From Oxalobacteraceae bacterium (GTDB lineage: Bacteria; Pseudomonadota; Gammaproteobacteria; Burkholderiales; Burkholderiaceae_D): 64,000 nt of DNA. Numbering within the stretch: position 1 is the stretch's first letter; every line of letters starts with the position of its first letter. A program made the translations under genes and the position numbers. The stretch lies in assembly GCA_947448025.1 (NCBI GenBank), contig CANFLV010000003.1, positions 62,001-126,000 on the forward strand, in the 5' to 3' direction. The notes under the pieces were generated by a model. That model was not told the origin of the DNA and did no database searches. It saw nothing but the letters and a program-made list of their open reading frames with translations. Below, in pieces: positions 51,255 to 60,244 of the stretch.

Positions 51255-51746
51255 ATGGCAAAAACCCTGGTAAGCATGAAGGTCAATGGCAAGCTCGTCG
51301 AGAACGCGGTCGAACCGCGCCAGCTGCTGATCCATTACCTGCGCGAAGACCTGAACCTGACGGGCGCACACATCGGCTGCGAAACCGGCCACTGCGGCGC
51401 CTGCACCGTTGATATCGACGGGCAGTCCGTAAAGTCCTGCACCTGCCTGACCGTGCAATGTGAAAGCAGCGAAATCCTTACCGTCGAAGGCCTGGCCAAC
51501 AAGGGCGTACTGCACGCCGTGCAGGAAGGCTTCTACAAGGAACACGGCCTGCAATGCGGCTACTGCACGCCGGGCATGCTGGTGCGCGCGTATCGCCTGC
51601 TGCAGGAAAATCCGCATCCGACCGAAGAAGAAATCCGCGCCGGCATCTCCGGCAACCTGTGCCGCTGCACCGGATATCAAAATATCGTGAAGGCGGTGCA
51701 ATACGCCGCGCACAAGCTGCAGGAAACCGCCGCCGCTGTTGCCTGA
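51255..51746 (+). CDS. coxS: Aerobic CO dehydrogenase, small ([2Fe-2S]) subunit
   Basis: 163 residues with two [2Fe-2S] clusters. The plant-type N-terminal cluster uses Cys42, Cys47, Cys50 and Cys62 ([17 protein letters not shown]). The C-terminal four-helix cluster uses Cys101, Cys104, Cys136 and Cys138 ([16 protein letters not shown]). It relays electrons from the Mo-Cu centre of CoxL to FAD in CoxM. GGAGA precedes the ATG and coxL follows after 45 bases. Confidence 0.97.
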   Translation: MAKTLVSMKVNGKLVENAVEPRQLLIHYLREDLNLTGAHIGCETGHCGACTVDIDGQSVKSCTCLTVQCESSEILTVEGLANKGVLHAVQEGFYKEHGLQCGYCTPGMLVRAYRLLQENPHPTEEEIRAGISGNLCRCTGYQNIVKAVQYAAHKLQETAAAVA

Positions 51747-51791
51747 CCTGCCGCCTGAACCTGCCGCACAAAAACAAGAACGGAGACCATA

Positions 51792-54194
51792 ATGAACGCA
51801 CCAATCAACGAGCGCCAAGCCGCGCTAATGGGCATGGGCGAATCGCGCCTGCGCAAGGAAGATGCCCGCTTCATCCAGGGCAAGGGCAATTATGTCGATG
51901 ACCTGAAACTGCCGGGTATGCTGCACATGGCCATCGTGCGCTCGCCGCTGGCGCATGCGCGCATCAAGAGCATCAACAAGGAAGCCGCGCTGGCTCTGCC
52001 GGGCGTACATGCAGTGCTGACCGCCGACGACCTGAAGCCATTGAAGCTGCACTGGATGCCGACTCTGGCCGGCGACGTCGCTGCCGTGCTGGCCGATGAA
52101 AAAGTCCACTTCCAGATGCAGGAAGTCGCCATCGTCATCGCCGACGACCGCTATATCGCCGCCGATGGCGCGGCACTCGTCGAAGTCGAATACGATGAGC
52201 TGCCAGTCGTGATTGATCCCTTCGAAGCGCTGAAACCCGACGCTCCTGTCCTGCGCGACGACCTCGCCGGCAAGACCGAAGGCGCGCACGGCAAACGCTA
52301 TCATCCGAATCATATCTTCACTTGGGAAGCAGGCGACAAGGAAGCCACCGACGCGGCTTTCACTGCTGCGGCCGTCGTGGTTCAGGAAAAGATGCAATAC
52401 CCGCGCGTGCATCCCTGCCCGCTCGAAACTTGCGGCTGCGTCGCCGCATTCGACCCGATCCGCGGCGAGCTGACGACGCACATCACCAGCCAGGCGCCGC
52501 ATGTAGTTCGCACCGTCGTATCGATGCTGTCGGGGATTCCGGAGTCAAAGGTGCGCATCATTTCCCCTGACATCGGCGGCGGCTTCGGCAACAAGGTCGG
52601 TATCTATCCCGGCTATGTCTGCGCCATCGTTGCCTCCATCGTGCTCGGCCGTCCGGTCAAATGGATCGAAAGCCGTATCGATAATCTGTCGTCGACCGCC
52701 TTTGCACGCGACTATCACATGGATGGCGAACTCGCCGCGACCGCCGACGGCAAGATTCAGGCACTGCGCGTGAACGTGATCGCCGACCATGGCGCCTTTG
52801 ACGCCTGCGCCGATCCGACCAAATTCCCGGCAGGGATGTTCCATATCTGTACCGGCTCGTATGACATCAAGGATGCGTATTGCCGCGTCGATGGTGTCTA
52901 TACGAACAAGGCGCCGGGCGGCGTCGCGTATCGCTGCTCCTTCCGCGTCACGGAAGCGGTCTACCTGATCGAACGCATGATCGATGTGCTCGCGCAAAAG
53001 CTCGGTCTGGACAAGGCCGACATCCGCATGAAGAACTTCATCCAGAAGGAACAGTTCCCCTACACCTCGGCCTTCGGCTTCGAATACGATTCCGGCGACT
53101 ATCCGACAGCCATGACCCAAGTGCTCGAGGCGGTTAACTACAAAGGTCTGCGCGCCGAACAGGCCATCGTCAATGCCAATCCGGCTGCACCGACATTGAT
53201 GGGCATCGGCCTGTGCACCTTCACCGAAGTCGTCGGTGCGGGGCCGAGCAAGATTTGCGACATCCTCGGTGTCGGCATGTTCGATTCCTGTGAAATCCGC
53301 ATACACCCGACCGGCAGCGCAATCGCCCGCATGGGGACCATCACACAGGGGCAAGGACACCAGACGACTTACGCGCAGATCATCGCCACGGAGCTCGGCA
53401 TCACGTCCGAAGAAATCCAGGTGGAAGAAGGCGATACGAATACAGCGCCTTATGGTCTCGGCACCTATGGCTCGCGTTCGACGCCGGTCGCTGGCGCAGC
53501 CATCGCTCTGGCCGCGCGCAAAATCCATGCGAAGGCCAAGAAGATCGCCGCGCATCTGCTCGAAGTCAGCGAGAACGATCTCGAATGGGAAATCGACCGC
53601 TTCAAAGTGCGCGGCAACGACGACAAATTCAAGACCATGAAAGATATCGCCTGGGCTGCCTATAACCAGCCGCCCGCCGGCCTCGAGCCTGGCCTCGAAG
53701 CAGTGCACTATTACGATCCGCCGAATTTCACCTTCCCGTTCGGGATTTACCTCGCCGTCGTCGATATCGACAAGGCCACGGGCGAAACCAAGGTGCGGCG
53801 CTTCTATGCACTCGATGACTGCGGCACGCGTATCAATCCGATGATCATCGAAGGCCAGATCCACGGTGGCCTGACCGAAGGTTTTGCGGTCGCCATGGGG
53901 CAGCTGCTGTCGTTCGATGCGCAAGGCAATATCCAGGGCAATAGCCTGATGGATTATTTTGTGCCGACTGCCGTCGAGACGCCGCACTGGGAAACCGACC
54001 ATACAGTGACGCCATCACCGCATCATCCGCTGGGCGCCAAGGGCGTGGCCGAGTCGCCGCACGTCGGATCGATTCCCTGCTTCTCGAATGCAGTGATCGA
54101 TGCCTTCGCTCACCTCGATACGACGCATTTCGACATGCCTTACACCGCCTTCCGTGTTTGGAAGCAGCTGAAAGCCGTCGGCGCGACGCATTAA
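51792..54194 (+). CDS. coxL: Aerobic CO dehydrogenase, large (Mo-Cu) subunit, form I
   Basis: 800 residues. The active-site loop reads AYRCSFR with Cys at residue 382, the form I signature whose Cys carries the S-Cu bridge to Mo; form II proteins have AYRGAGR. Other molybdopterin-cytosine-dinucleotide contacts are visible: GGGFGNKVGIYPGY, TQGQGHQTTYAQI and GAKGVAES with the catalytic base Glu754. It oxidises CO to CO2 with water. The length is close to the Oligotropha enzyme (809). It is therefore a true CO dehydrogenase rather than a related hydroxylase, on family knowledge. Confidence 0.97.
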   Translation: MNAPINERQAALMGMGESRLRKEDARFIQGKGNYVDDLKLPGMLHMAIVRSPLAHARIKSINKEAALALPGVHAVLTADDLKPLKLHWMPTLAGDVAAVLADEKVHFQMQEVAIVIADDRYIAADGAALVEVEYDELPVVIDPFEALKPDAPVLRDDLAGKTEGAHGKRYHPNHIFTWEAGDKEATDAAFTAAAVVVQEKMQYPRVHPCPLETCGCVAAFDPIRGELTTHITSQAPHVVRTVVSMLSGIPESKVRIISPDIGGGFGNKVGIYPGYVCAIVASIVLGRPVKWIESRIDNLSSTAFARDYHMDGELAATADGKIQALRVNVIADHGAFDACADPTKFPAGMFHICTGSYDIKDAYCRVDGVYTNKAPGGVAYRCSFRVTEAVYLIERMIDVLAQKLGLDKADIRMKNFIQKEQFPYTSAFGFEYDSGDYPTAMTQVLEAVNYKGLRAEQAIVNANPAAPTLMGIGLCTFTEVVGAGPSKICDILGVGMFDSCEIRIHPTGSAIARMGTITQGQGHQTTYAQIIATELGITSEEIQVEEGDTNTAPYGLGTYGSRSTPVAGAAIALAARKIHAKAKKIAAHLLEVSENDLEWEIDRFKVRGNDDKFKTMKDIAWAAYNQPPAGLEPGLEAVHYYDPPNFTFPFGIYLAVVDIDKATGETKVRRFYALDDCGTRINPMIIEGQIHGGLTEGFAVAMGQLLSFDAQGNIQGNSLMDYFVPTAVETPHWETDHTVTPSPHHPLGAKGVAESPHVGSIPCFSNAVIDAFAHLDTTHFDMPYTAFRVWKQLKAVGATH

Positions 54195-54222
54195 TTAAAA
54201 AAATAAGAGATCGGGATCACGA

Positions 54223-54867
54223 ATGCAAGTAACACTGGAAAAGAATTACCCGGTAGCCGGCAATGTCGCCGCGGCCTGGCAGGTATTGTCGGACATTCGC
54301 GAACTCGCGTCCTGCATGCCGGGCGCGACCATTACCGAGCAGACCAGCGAGACCCAGTACAAGGGTTCGGTCAAGCTCAAGGTCGGTCCGGCGACAGCTG
54401 CGTTTGCCGGCGAAATCACGGTACTCGAAGTCAACGCCGGCGAGTATCTGTTGCGCATGATCGGCAAAGGCGCCGACAAGGGCGGCTCGTCAGCGTCGAT
54501 GGAATTGACAGCAAACCTGATCGCGGGTGACGGTGTCAGCTGCACGCTGGCGGGCAAGGCCGACGTCATCGTCAATGGCAAGTTCGCGCAATTCGGCGGA
54601 CGTATGATGACCTCGGTGTCCGACATGATCCTGCAACAGTTCGCGGCGAATTTTTCCGCGAAGGCAGCGGCGCTGAATGTGGTGCCGCCGGTGGCCGCCG
54701 ATGCGCACGGTCATGTTCACCCTCACGATCATGCACATGACCATGCGCACGACCATGCTGCAGCGCCGGCAGCCGCTCCGGCGATCCCGACGGAACTGAA
54801 TGTCATGGGTATCGTCTGGGGCCTCATCCGTAATTTCTTTGCAAGCCTGTTCGGGCGTCGCAGCTAA
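54223..54867 (+). CDS. coxG: CoxG-type SRPBCC protein with His-rich linker and membrane anchor
   Basis: 214 residues. Residues 1-150 are the CoxG/SRPBCC fold (YPVAGNVAAAWQVLSDIREL, CMPGATI, GKADVIVNGKFAQFGGRM). Residues 162-178 alternate His with Gly, Val, Pro, Asp or Ala, giving nine His in 17 positions. An Ala/Pro spacer follows, then a hydrophobic C-terminus (LNVMGIVWGLIRNFFASLF) that probably anchors it in the membrane. CoxG proteins recruit CO dehydrogenase to the membrane and have been linked to quinone delivery. The His run is expected to bind metal, possibly copper for the active site; that part is inference. Confidence 0.9.
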   Translation: MQVTLEKNYPVAGNVAAAWQVLSDIRELASCMPGATITEQTSETQYKGSVKLKVGPATAAFAGEITVLEVNAGEYLLRMIGKGADKGGSSASMELTANLIAGDGVSCTLAGKADVIVNGKFAQFGGRMMTSVSDMILQQFAANFSAKAAALNVVPPVAADAHGHVHPHDHAHDHAHDHAAAPAAAPAIPTELNVMGIVWGLIRNFFASLFGRRS

Positions 54868-54874
54868 GGCCGGC

Positions 54875-55783
54875 GTGGATATCCCACACATCAGTACTGC
54901 GCTCAAGACCGGCGGCTATATCCCTGACGAAAGCCTCGCCACTTTACTGTGGATGGGGCTGACGCTGCAGCGGCCAATGCTGCTCGAAGGCGAAGCCGGG
55001 GTCGGCAAGACTTCGGTAGCGGCAGCCATGGCGCGCGTACTCAAGCGTCCGCTGATCCGGCTGCAATGCCACGAAGGCATGGACCTGAACCAGGCCGTGT
55101 ATGAATGGAATGTCAGCCGCCAGCTACTGGAAATCCGCATCCGTGAAGCGCAGGGTGCGCTCGATGGTCTGAAGGATGACCTGTTTTCAGAAGACTTTTT
55201 GCTTGCGCGGCCACTCTTGCAGGCGCTGCGCGCGACCGAACCGGTGGTGCTGCTCATCGACGAGATCGACCGCGCCGATGAAGCCTTCGAAGCCTTCCTG
55301 CTTGAAGCGCTGGCGGAATATCAAATCACCGTGCCGGAACTCGGCACCTTGAAAGCGAATTCGATTCCGCTGGTGATCCTCAGCAGTAATGGCACGCGCG
55401 ACCTGTCGGACGCACTGCGGCGGCGCTGTCTCTATCATTACATCGACTTTCCTAATCGCGCGCGTGAAACCGACATCGTGCGTGCGGCCGTGCCGGAAGC
55501 CGACTTGCGCCTGGTCGAAGAAGCCGTCAGCTTCATTCACGGCTTGCGCAAGGAAGACCTCGACAAGAAGCCGGGCGTGGCTGAAACACTGGACTGGGTG
55601 CGCGTGCTGCATCGGCTCGATCTGAAGGCCTTGCCGGACGACGAAACGATGTTGCAAAACTCACTGTTTGCGCTCCTCAAAACCCGCGCCGACCAGTGGC
55701 AGATGACGCCGGATCGACTGCGCAAGGCCATGGGCCGCCGCGCCCCCGGCGTTGATGCAGGTATCGTTCCCTCTGCAAGCTAG
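54875..55783 (+). CDS. coxD: CoxD, MoxR-type AAA+ ATPase
   Basis: 302 residues starting at GTG 54875, 7 bases after the coxG stop; a longer frame from 54800 would overlap coxG. Walker A is GEAGVGKTSVA near 41-51, Walker B is VVLLIDEIDRADEAFEAFLL, and sensor and arginine-finger regions follow (ILSSNGTRDLSDALRRRC). In Oligotropha CoxD acts after Mo insertion to build the [CuSMoO2] centre. It ends exactly one base before coxE, its VWA partner. Confidence 0.95.
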   Translation: MDIPHISTALKTGGYIPDESLATLLWMGLTLQRPMLLEGEAGVGKTSVAAAMARVLKRPLIRLQCHEGMDLNQAVYEWNVSRQLLEIRIREAQGALDGLKDDLFSEDFLLARPLLQALRATEPVVLLIDEIDRADEAFEAFLLEALAEYQITVPELGTLKANSIPLVILSSNGTRDLSDALRRRCLYHYIDFPNRARETDIVRAAVPEADLRLVEEAVSFIHGLRKEDLDKKPGVAETLDWVRVLHRLDLKALPDDETMLQNSLFALLKTRADQWQMTPDRLRKAMGRRAPGVDAGIVPSAS

Positions 55784-56929
55784 ATGAATGCTGCCCTGCC
55801 GTCAGAACGCGTGGTTGAGTTCGCCGGCTATATGCGCGAGCATGGTTACGTCATCGGCATGGCCGAAACCAGCCTGCTGCTGCAATTGACGGCACAGGTC
55901 GGGCCTGCCGGCTGGCAGCGTCTCGAACAAGGCTGGCGCGCCGTCGCCTGCGCGAACCAGCAGCAGTGGGAACGATTCAGCGAACTGTACATTGCCTTCT
56001 GGTTCCCGGAGCGCGTGCGCCTCGCCACGCGCAGCAGCATGCAGCCGCGCAAAGGCAAGACGCTGCCGCAGCTGATGGCGGAACGCCAGGGCAGCGGTGA
56101 TGCGCCGCCCTCCGGCACGGCCGCGCAAATCGGCGTCGCCGGCGACGGCAATGCCGAAACCGCAGGCGAAAACCAGGCCGCGCAAGGTGGCGCGAGCCGC
56201 GCCCATCCCTTCGAAAAGCGCGACTTCGCCAGCATGACGGAAGTCGAACATGCCGAGCTCGACCGTTGGGTTGATGCGCTGCGTGAACGTCTGCGCAAAC
56301 GCAGGCTGCGACGTCAGCGCATCGCGCCGCATGGAGCCAGGATTTCCCTGCGCGAGACCATGCGCGCTGCGCTCGGCACGGGCGGTGAACTCGTGCGACT
56401 CGTGCTGCGCGAACAACGTCGTGTGCCGCACAAGGTGTTTGTACTGGTCGATGTCAGCCGCTCGATGGAAAGTCATGCGCATTTCTTTCTACGTGTAGCG
56501 CGGGCGCTGTGCGAAGGCATGCGCGCGCGCGTGTTCGTGTTCCATACGCAGCTGGCGGAAATCACGACCTTGATGCAGCGGCGCTCGCGCTATATTCAGG
56601 ACAAGATCAATTCAGTCAATTTCGGCTTCGGCGGTGGTACGCGCATCGGCAGCAATCTGCAAACCTTCCTCGATCAACATGCGCGCCGCGACATCAATTC
56701 GGGCGATCTCGTGCTGATCCTCTCAGACGGCTACGATACCGATGCGCCGGACCTGATGGCGCAAGCCTTGCGCCAGATGCGCGGCAAAGGCGCGCGCATC
56801 GTCTGGCTGCATCCCATGCCCACTGCGCCGCAATCGGTGGCCATGGATGCCGGACGCGAATTCATACACGCCTTCTTTCCGGCGCACGATGTGCAAAGCC
56901 TGATGGCGCTGCCGGACAAATTATTTTAA
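55784..56929 (+). CDS. coxE: CoxE, VWA-domain protein
   Basis: 381 residues with a charged central region and a C-terminal von Willebrand A domain. The MIDAS motif DVSRS is intact (VFVLVDVSRSMESHAHFFLR), followed by GGGTRIGSNLQTFL and LVLILSDGYDTDAPDL. VWA proteins of this CoxE family work with MoxR ATPases as a maturation pair, here completing the Mo-Cu centre. The ATG directly abuts the coxD stop, so they are co-translated. A Gly/Ala-rich low-complexity patch (about 105-140) separates the two halves. Confidence 0.93.
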   Translation: MNAALPSERVVEFAGYMREHGYVIGMAETSLLLQLTAQVGPAGWQRLEQGWRAVACANQQQWERFSELYIAFWFPERVRLATRSSMQPRKGKTLPQLMAERQGSGDAPPSGTAAQIGVAGDGNAETAGENQAAQGGASRAHPFEKRDFASMTEVEHAELDRWVDALRERLRKRRLRRQRIAPHGARISLRETMRAALGTGGELVRLVLREQRRVPHKVFVLVDVSRSMESHAHFFLRVARALCEGMRARVFVFHTQLAEITTLMQRRSRYIQDKINSVNFGFGGGTRIGSNLQTFLDQHARRDINSGDLVLILSDGYDTDAPDLMAQALRQMRGKGARIVWLHPMPTAPQSVAMDAGREFIHAFFPAHDVQSLMALPDKLF

Positions 56930-56939
56930 GGAGATAGCC

Positions 56940-57626
56940 ATGGGATGTGCATTCAAACAAGGTGGCGGGCTGTACGAGCGCCTGCGTATTGGCGCCGTGC
57001 TGCTGGCCGCCGGTGAAGGCCGGCGCATGGGCGGCGCCGTCAAAGCGCTGATCACCTTGCAAGGCGTGCCACTGATCCGGCGACACCTGATCGCGCTCTC
57101 GGGCGCCGGCGTGGATGAAGTCGTGGTCGTCACCGGCCACGCGGCCGAGCGCGTCGAAGCGGCCATTACTGATTTTCCTTTGACGGTCGTGCGCAACGAT
57201 CACTGGCAGGATGGCCAGCAAGGTTCCGTGCGGCTCGGACTGGAAGCCATGAGCGGCAATTTTGATGCGATCGTGATCGTGCTGTGCGACCAGCCGCTGA
57301 TTCAATCGGGTGACATCGTCGAGCTGCTGGCCGCATTCAAGAAGCGCGGCAGTGGCCATGTGCTGATCCCGACGATTTCTGGTGCGCGCGGTAATCCCAT
57401 CGTGCTCGATGCGGAAGCGATCGGGTCGATACGCAGCAGCGAAGTCAATCTCGCCTGCCGCAAATTCGTGCAGGACAATCCGGCACTCGTGAAGCTGCAT
57501 GAGACGACGAACACGCGCTTCCTGACCGACCTCGATACGCGCGAAGATGTCGAACGACTGGCGGCGAAATCCGGCTGGAAGCTGGGACTGGAGCTGGCGC
57601 TGCCAGATGAAGTGACAGCGACATGA
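56940..57626 (+). CDS. Molybdenum cofactor cytidylyltransferase (MocA-type)
   Basis: 228 residues of the MobA/MocA nucleotidyltransferase fold: LLAAGEGRRMGGAVKALITL at about 21-40, then VVVVTGHAAERVEAA, CDQPLIQSGDIVELL and the NTP site ISGARGNPIVLD. The Mo enzyme of this operon uses the cytosine dinucleotide form, so CTP transfer to molybdopterin is the expected reaction. An AAGGAG site precedes the ATG, 10 bases after coxE. Its stop overlaps the next ATG by 4 bases. Confidence 0.9.
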   Translation: MGCAFKQGGGLYERLRIGAVLLAAGEGRRMGGAVKALITLQGVPLIRRHLIALSGAGVDEVVVVTGHAAERVEAAITDFPLTVVRNDHWQDGQQGSVRLGLEAMSGNFDAIVIVLCDQPLIQSGDIVELLAAFKKRGSGHVLIPTISGARGNPIVLDAEAIGSIRSSEVNLACRKFVQDNPALVKLHETTNTRFLTDLDTREDVERLAAKSGWKLGLELALPDEVTAT

Positions 57627-58321
57627 GGGACAAATCCGCGCAAGATGTGCAGCAGCTGTGGCCGATTCCGCTGGCGACAGCGCAGTTCGATCAGGCGGCA
57701 GACGTCAATCCGGTACTGGCAAGGATGTTCCAGGCGATGCGCGCGACCGATCCGCAGAACGAGAGTAAGGCGCGCTTTTATTCCAGCCGCGATGATCTCT
57801 TGCAGCGCATTGAGATACCCGAATTCCAGGCGCTGATGCAGTTTTTTGTCGGCGCGCTGCAAAAGACCGTCTCCGGCGTGAACGCCAATGTCTGGCCGGC
57901 CGGGCGCATGTCGATGCAGCTGAAATTGGCCGGCTGCTGGTTCCAGATCCAGAATGGCGAGGCCTTCCATGATGTGCACACACACGGCAATTGCTCCTGG
58001 TCCGGCGTCTATTATGTGCAGGTCGATCCGGCGGCGCAGCGCGTGCGCCATCCGACGCTGGGCGCATTGAATGGCGCAACGCGCTTTTACGGTCCCTGGC
58101 ATCAGTATCTGGGTGGTGCTTACATGGACATGGGTAACGCCTTCCTGCAGCAAAGTACACGTGACGTGATGCCGGAAGCCGGCACGCTGGTGATGTTTCC
58201 CTCATTCCTGCAGCACAAAGCCATGCCGTATGCCGGCGAGCAGGACCGCATCATCGTGTCCTTCAATGCGCAATTCCATGCGGCGGGCGGGAATCAGATT
58301 TTTGATTATGCGGGGACCTGA
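57623..58321 (+). CDS. 2OG-Fe(II) oxygenase-like protein (TIGR02466 type)
   Basis: 232 residues. It fits the family of putative 2-oxoglutarate/Fe(II) oxygenases with the iron-site region HDVHTHGNCSWSGVYYVQ and, downstream, the partner His and Arg in FPSFLQHKAMPY...RIIVSFNAQF. The N-terminal LWPIPLATAQF start is also typical. No activity is known for the family. Overlap with the MocA gene (ATGA) makes it the last gene of the cox transcript, an unexpected place for an oxygenase. It converges on algR with a 16-base overlap of reading frames. Confidence 0.85.
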   Translation: MRDKSAQDVQQLWPIPLATAQFDQAADVNPVLARMFQAMRATDPQNESKARFYSSRDDLLQRIEIPEFQALMQFFVGALQKTVSGVNANVWPAGRMSMQLKLAGCWFQIQNGEAFHDVHTHGNCSWSGVYYVQVDPAAQRVRHPTLGALNGATRFYGPWHQYLGGAYMDMGNAFLQQSTRDVMPEAGTLVMFPSFLQHKAMPYAGEQDRIIVSFNAQFHAAGGNQIFDYAGT

Positions 58322-59085
58322 CCCGATTTTAATAATGCCTTGATCACCGGCCACTGACGTCGCGACACAGGCAGGCGTTCGTCTATCCTGCCAACGATGA
58401 TGCGCCAGGTCTCCAGCTCCCGCTCGCCGTTGTTGGAGACGTGCGCGACCGTGGCGCGCTCGACGCCGGCGATCGCCGTGCGCGCCACGAGCGCATTGCG
58501 GTGCACGCGCACGAAGCTGGCGCTTAATTCCTGTTCCAGCGAGAGCAGCGATTCCTCGATCAGGTAGGCATGATCGGCGGTCCTGAGCGTCACATATTTC
58601 GATTCCGCCTTTAAATACAGGACTTCACACACTGGCACGCGAAGTAAGCGCTCACGCTCTTGTACGGAAAAGCTGCTGCGGGCGGCCGGCGTCGCCACCT
58701 CGCCCCTGGGTAGCTTGCGCACCGCCCGTCCCAGCGCCTCGGCCAGCCGCGTCGCCCGCACAGGCTTGAGCAGGTAATCGATGGCTTGCACCTCAAACGC
58801 CTGCACGGCAAAATTTTCATACGCGGTAATGAAGATGACCAAGGGCGCACGCTCGGGCTGCTGCGCGAACTGCGCGGCCAGTTCCAGTCCGCTCGCGCCC
58901 GGCATTTGCACATCGAGAAGCACGATGTCAGGCTGCAGCGTCGCTACCGCTGCCAATGCCGCATCCGCGCTAGCGGCCTCGCCGACGAGAACATGCGGGC
59001 AATCACCGGCGATATCGGACAATAAATTCCTAAGTCGCACTCGCGCCGGTGCTTCATCATCAACGATCAGGATGCGCGGGATCAT
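58306..59085 (-). CDS. AlgR/LytR-type response regulator
   Basis: 259 residues: a receiver domain with phospho-acceptor Asp58 (IVLLDVQMPGASG) and the conserved KP (LLKPVRATRLAEAL), a short linker, and a C-terminal LytTR DNA-binding domain (about 150-255, LYLKAESKYVTLRTAD, FVRVHRNALVARTAI). It pairs with the LytS-like kinase, whose stop overlaps its start by 4 bases. The pair next to argH mirrors the algZ/algR-argH neighbourhood of pseudomonads. In that setting AlgR controls pili, alginate and virulence; targets here are unknown. Confidence 0.93.
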   Translation of the reverse strand: MIPRILIVDDEAPARVRLRNLLSDIAGDCPHVLVGEAASADAALAAVATLQPDIVLLDVQMPGASGLELAAQFAQQPERAPLVIFITAYENFAVQAFEVQAIDYLLKPVRATRLAEALGRAVRKLPRGEVATPAARSSFSVQERERLLRVPVCEVLYLKAESKYVTLRTADHAYLIEESLLSLEQELSASFVRVHRNALVARTAIAGVERATVAHVSNNGERELETWRIIVGRIDERLPVSRRQWPVIKALLKSGQVPA

Positions 59086-60176
59086 GCTCCGGCCTCGGTC
59101 GCTGTGCCTTGCTCTGGCGTGGGTACATGTTTAATGTAAGGAAAACGCAGCCGCACCTCGAAACGGTCCTCGCTGCGATCCGTGCTCAGCTGGGCTTCCA
59201 CGTCATACAGCAGTGCGAGCCGTTCACGCAGATTTTCCAGTGCCATGTGACTGCCGCCTGCTGCCGGCGCAAATACGGGATTGGTAATCGTGATGTCGAT
59301 GCGATCGAAGCTGCGCATCATGCGGATCATGACTGTCGCGGGCTGCTGCGCCGGTTCGACGCCGTAGTGCACGGCGTTTTCGAGCAGTGGCTGCAGCATC
59401 AGCGCCGGCACGCGCGCGCGGTGCATGACTTCGTCGCCGAGCTTGGAAACATCCCAGACCACATGCAGGCGCTCACCGAGACGCACCTGTTCGATGGCCA
59501 GATATTGGCGGCATAGCCGGACTTCGTCTTCGAGAGAAATGATGTCGCGCGCGTCGCGCATCAGTACGCGAAACAGGTCGGCCAGGTCTTCCAGCGTCGA
59601 CTCGGCGCGTTTCGGTTCGCTGCGGATCAGCGACAGCACGGCGTTCAAACTGTTGAACAAAAAATGCGGCCGGATGCGTGCCTGCAGTGCCTGTAGCCGT
59701 GCTTCGGCCAGTGCCGGCGAATAGGCCCGCGTGCGCAATTCGAAATAATGCTGCAGCAAGCCACCGCACAGAGCGCCGCTGAGCATGCCTTCGAAGACAT
59801 GCAGTTTCGTCAGACTGCCGAACAGCCCGCCGAACCAGTCGCCACCCGACTGCAATAGCTGCACCATCACTGCCGAGACGAAGGCCGGCAGCAGCCAGCA
59901 CAGCCAGCGCTGGAATGCCGGCGAGCGCGCCACGACCACGCGGCGCAAAAAACACAGCAGCGCCAGCGAGACCAGGGCGCTAGACTCCAGCAGCATGGTC
60001 GAATCGACAAAGGTGTCCAGCCCCGCGCGCCAGTCCACCGCCGCCAGCAAGCAGGCACCCAGCACAGCGCCATTCAATACCAGCAGCACGCGGAAGACGA
60101 CGCCGATATTGCAGCCATCAGGAATCAGGCTGTCGATTTGCAGGCGCACGACGGGATTGTTTGGCATCTGGTTCAT
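59082..60176 (-). CDS. AlgZ/LytS-type sensor histidine kinase
   Basis: 364 residues. Four TM helices lie in the first 145 residues (FRVLLVLNGAVLGACLLAAV, SALVSLALLCFLRRVVV, LCWLLPAFVSAVMVQLL, FEGMLSGALCGGLL). The His_kinase domain follows, with His171 in RIRPHFLFNSLNAVLSLIR, and then an HATPase domain (LLENAVHYGV, LENLRERLALLY). It lacks a HAMP domain, as usual for the LytS/AlgZ group. Its Asp partner is the downstream LytTR regulator. It diverges from argH with a 68-base gap. Confidence 0.93.
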   Translation of the reverse strand: MNQMPNNPVVRLQIDSLIPDGCNIGVVFRVLLVLNGAVLGACLLAAVDWRAGLDTFVDSTMLLESSALVSLALLCFLRRVVVARSPAFQRWLCWLLPAFVSAVMVQLLQSGGDWFGGLFGSLTKLHVFEGMLSGALCGGLLQHYFELRTRAYSPALAEARLQALQARIRPHFLFNSLNAVLSLIRSEPKRAESTLEDLADLFRVLMRDARDIISLEDEVRLCRQYLAIEQVRLGERLHVVWDVSKLGDEVMHRARVPALMLQPLLENAVHYGVEPAQQPATVMIRMMRSFDRIDITITNPVFAPAAGGSHMALENLRERLALLYDVEAQLSTDRSEDRFEVRLRFPYIKHVPTPEQGTATEAGA

Positions 60177-60244
60177 AAAGGCAGGAGCAAGCAGGCAGGC
60201 GTGTTTTATAATCGCGTTAATCGCGAATTCACCGGAACCTAACT

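Noticed and set aside
52545-54002. 485-codon open frame opposite coxL
   Set aside because: Entirely antisense to a conserved catalytic gene with no ribosome binding site or family motif.
51792-54194. CoxL as a form II (non-CO) hydroxylase
   Set aside because: The active-site loop is AYRCSFR, the form I signature, not AYRGAGR.
50359-57626. Cluster as xanthine or nicotinate dehydrogenase
   Set aside because: The presence of CoxG, CoxD and CoxE types and the RcoM-like regulator fits CO dehydrogenase better.
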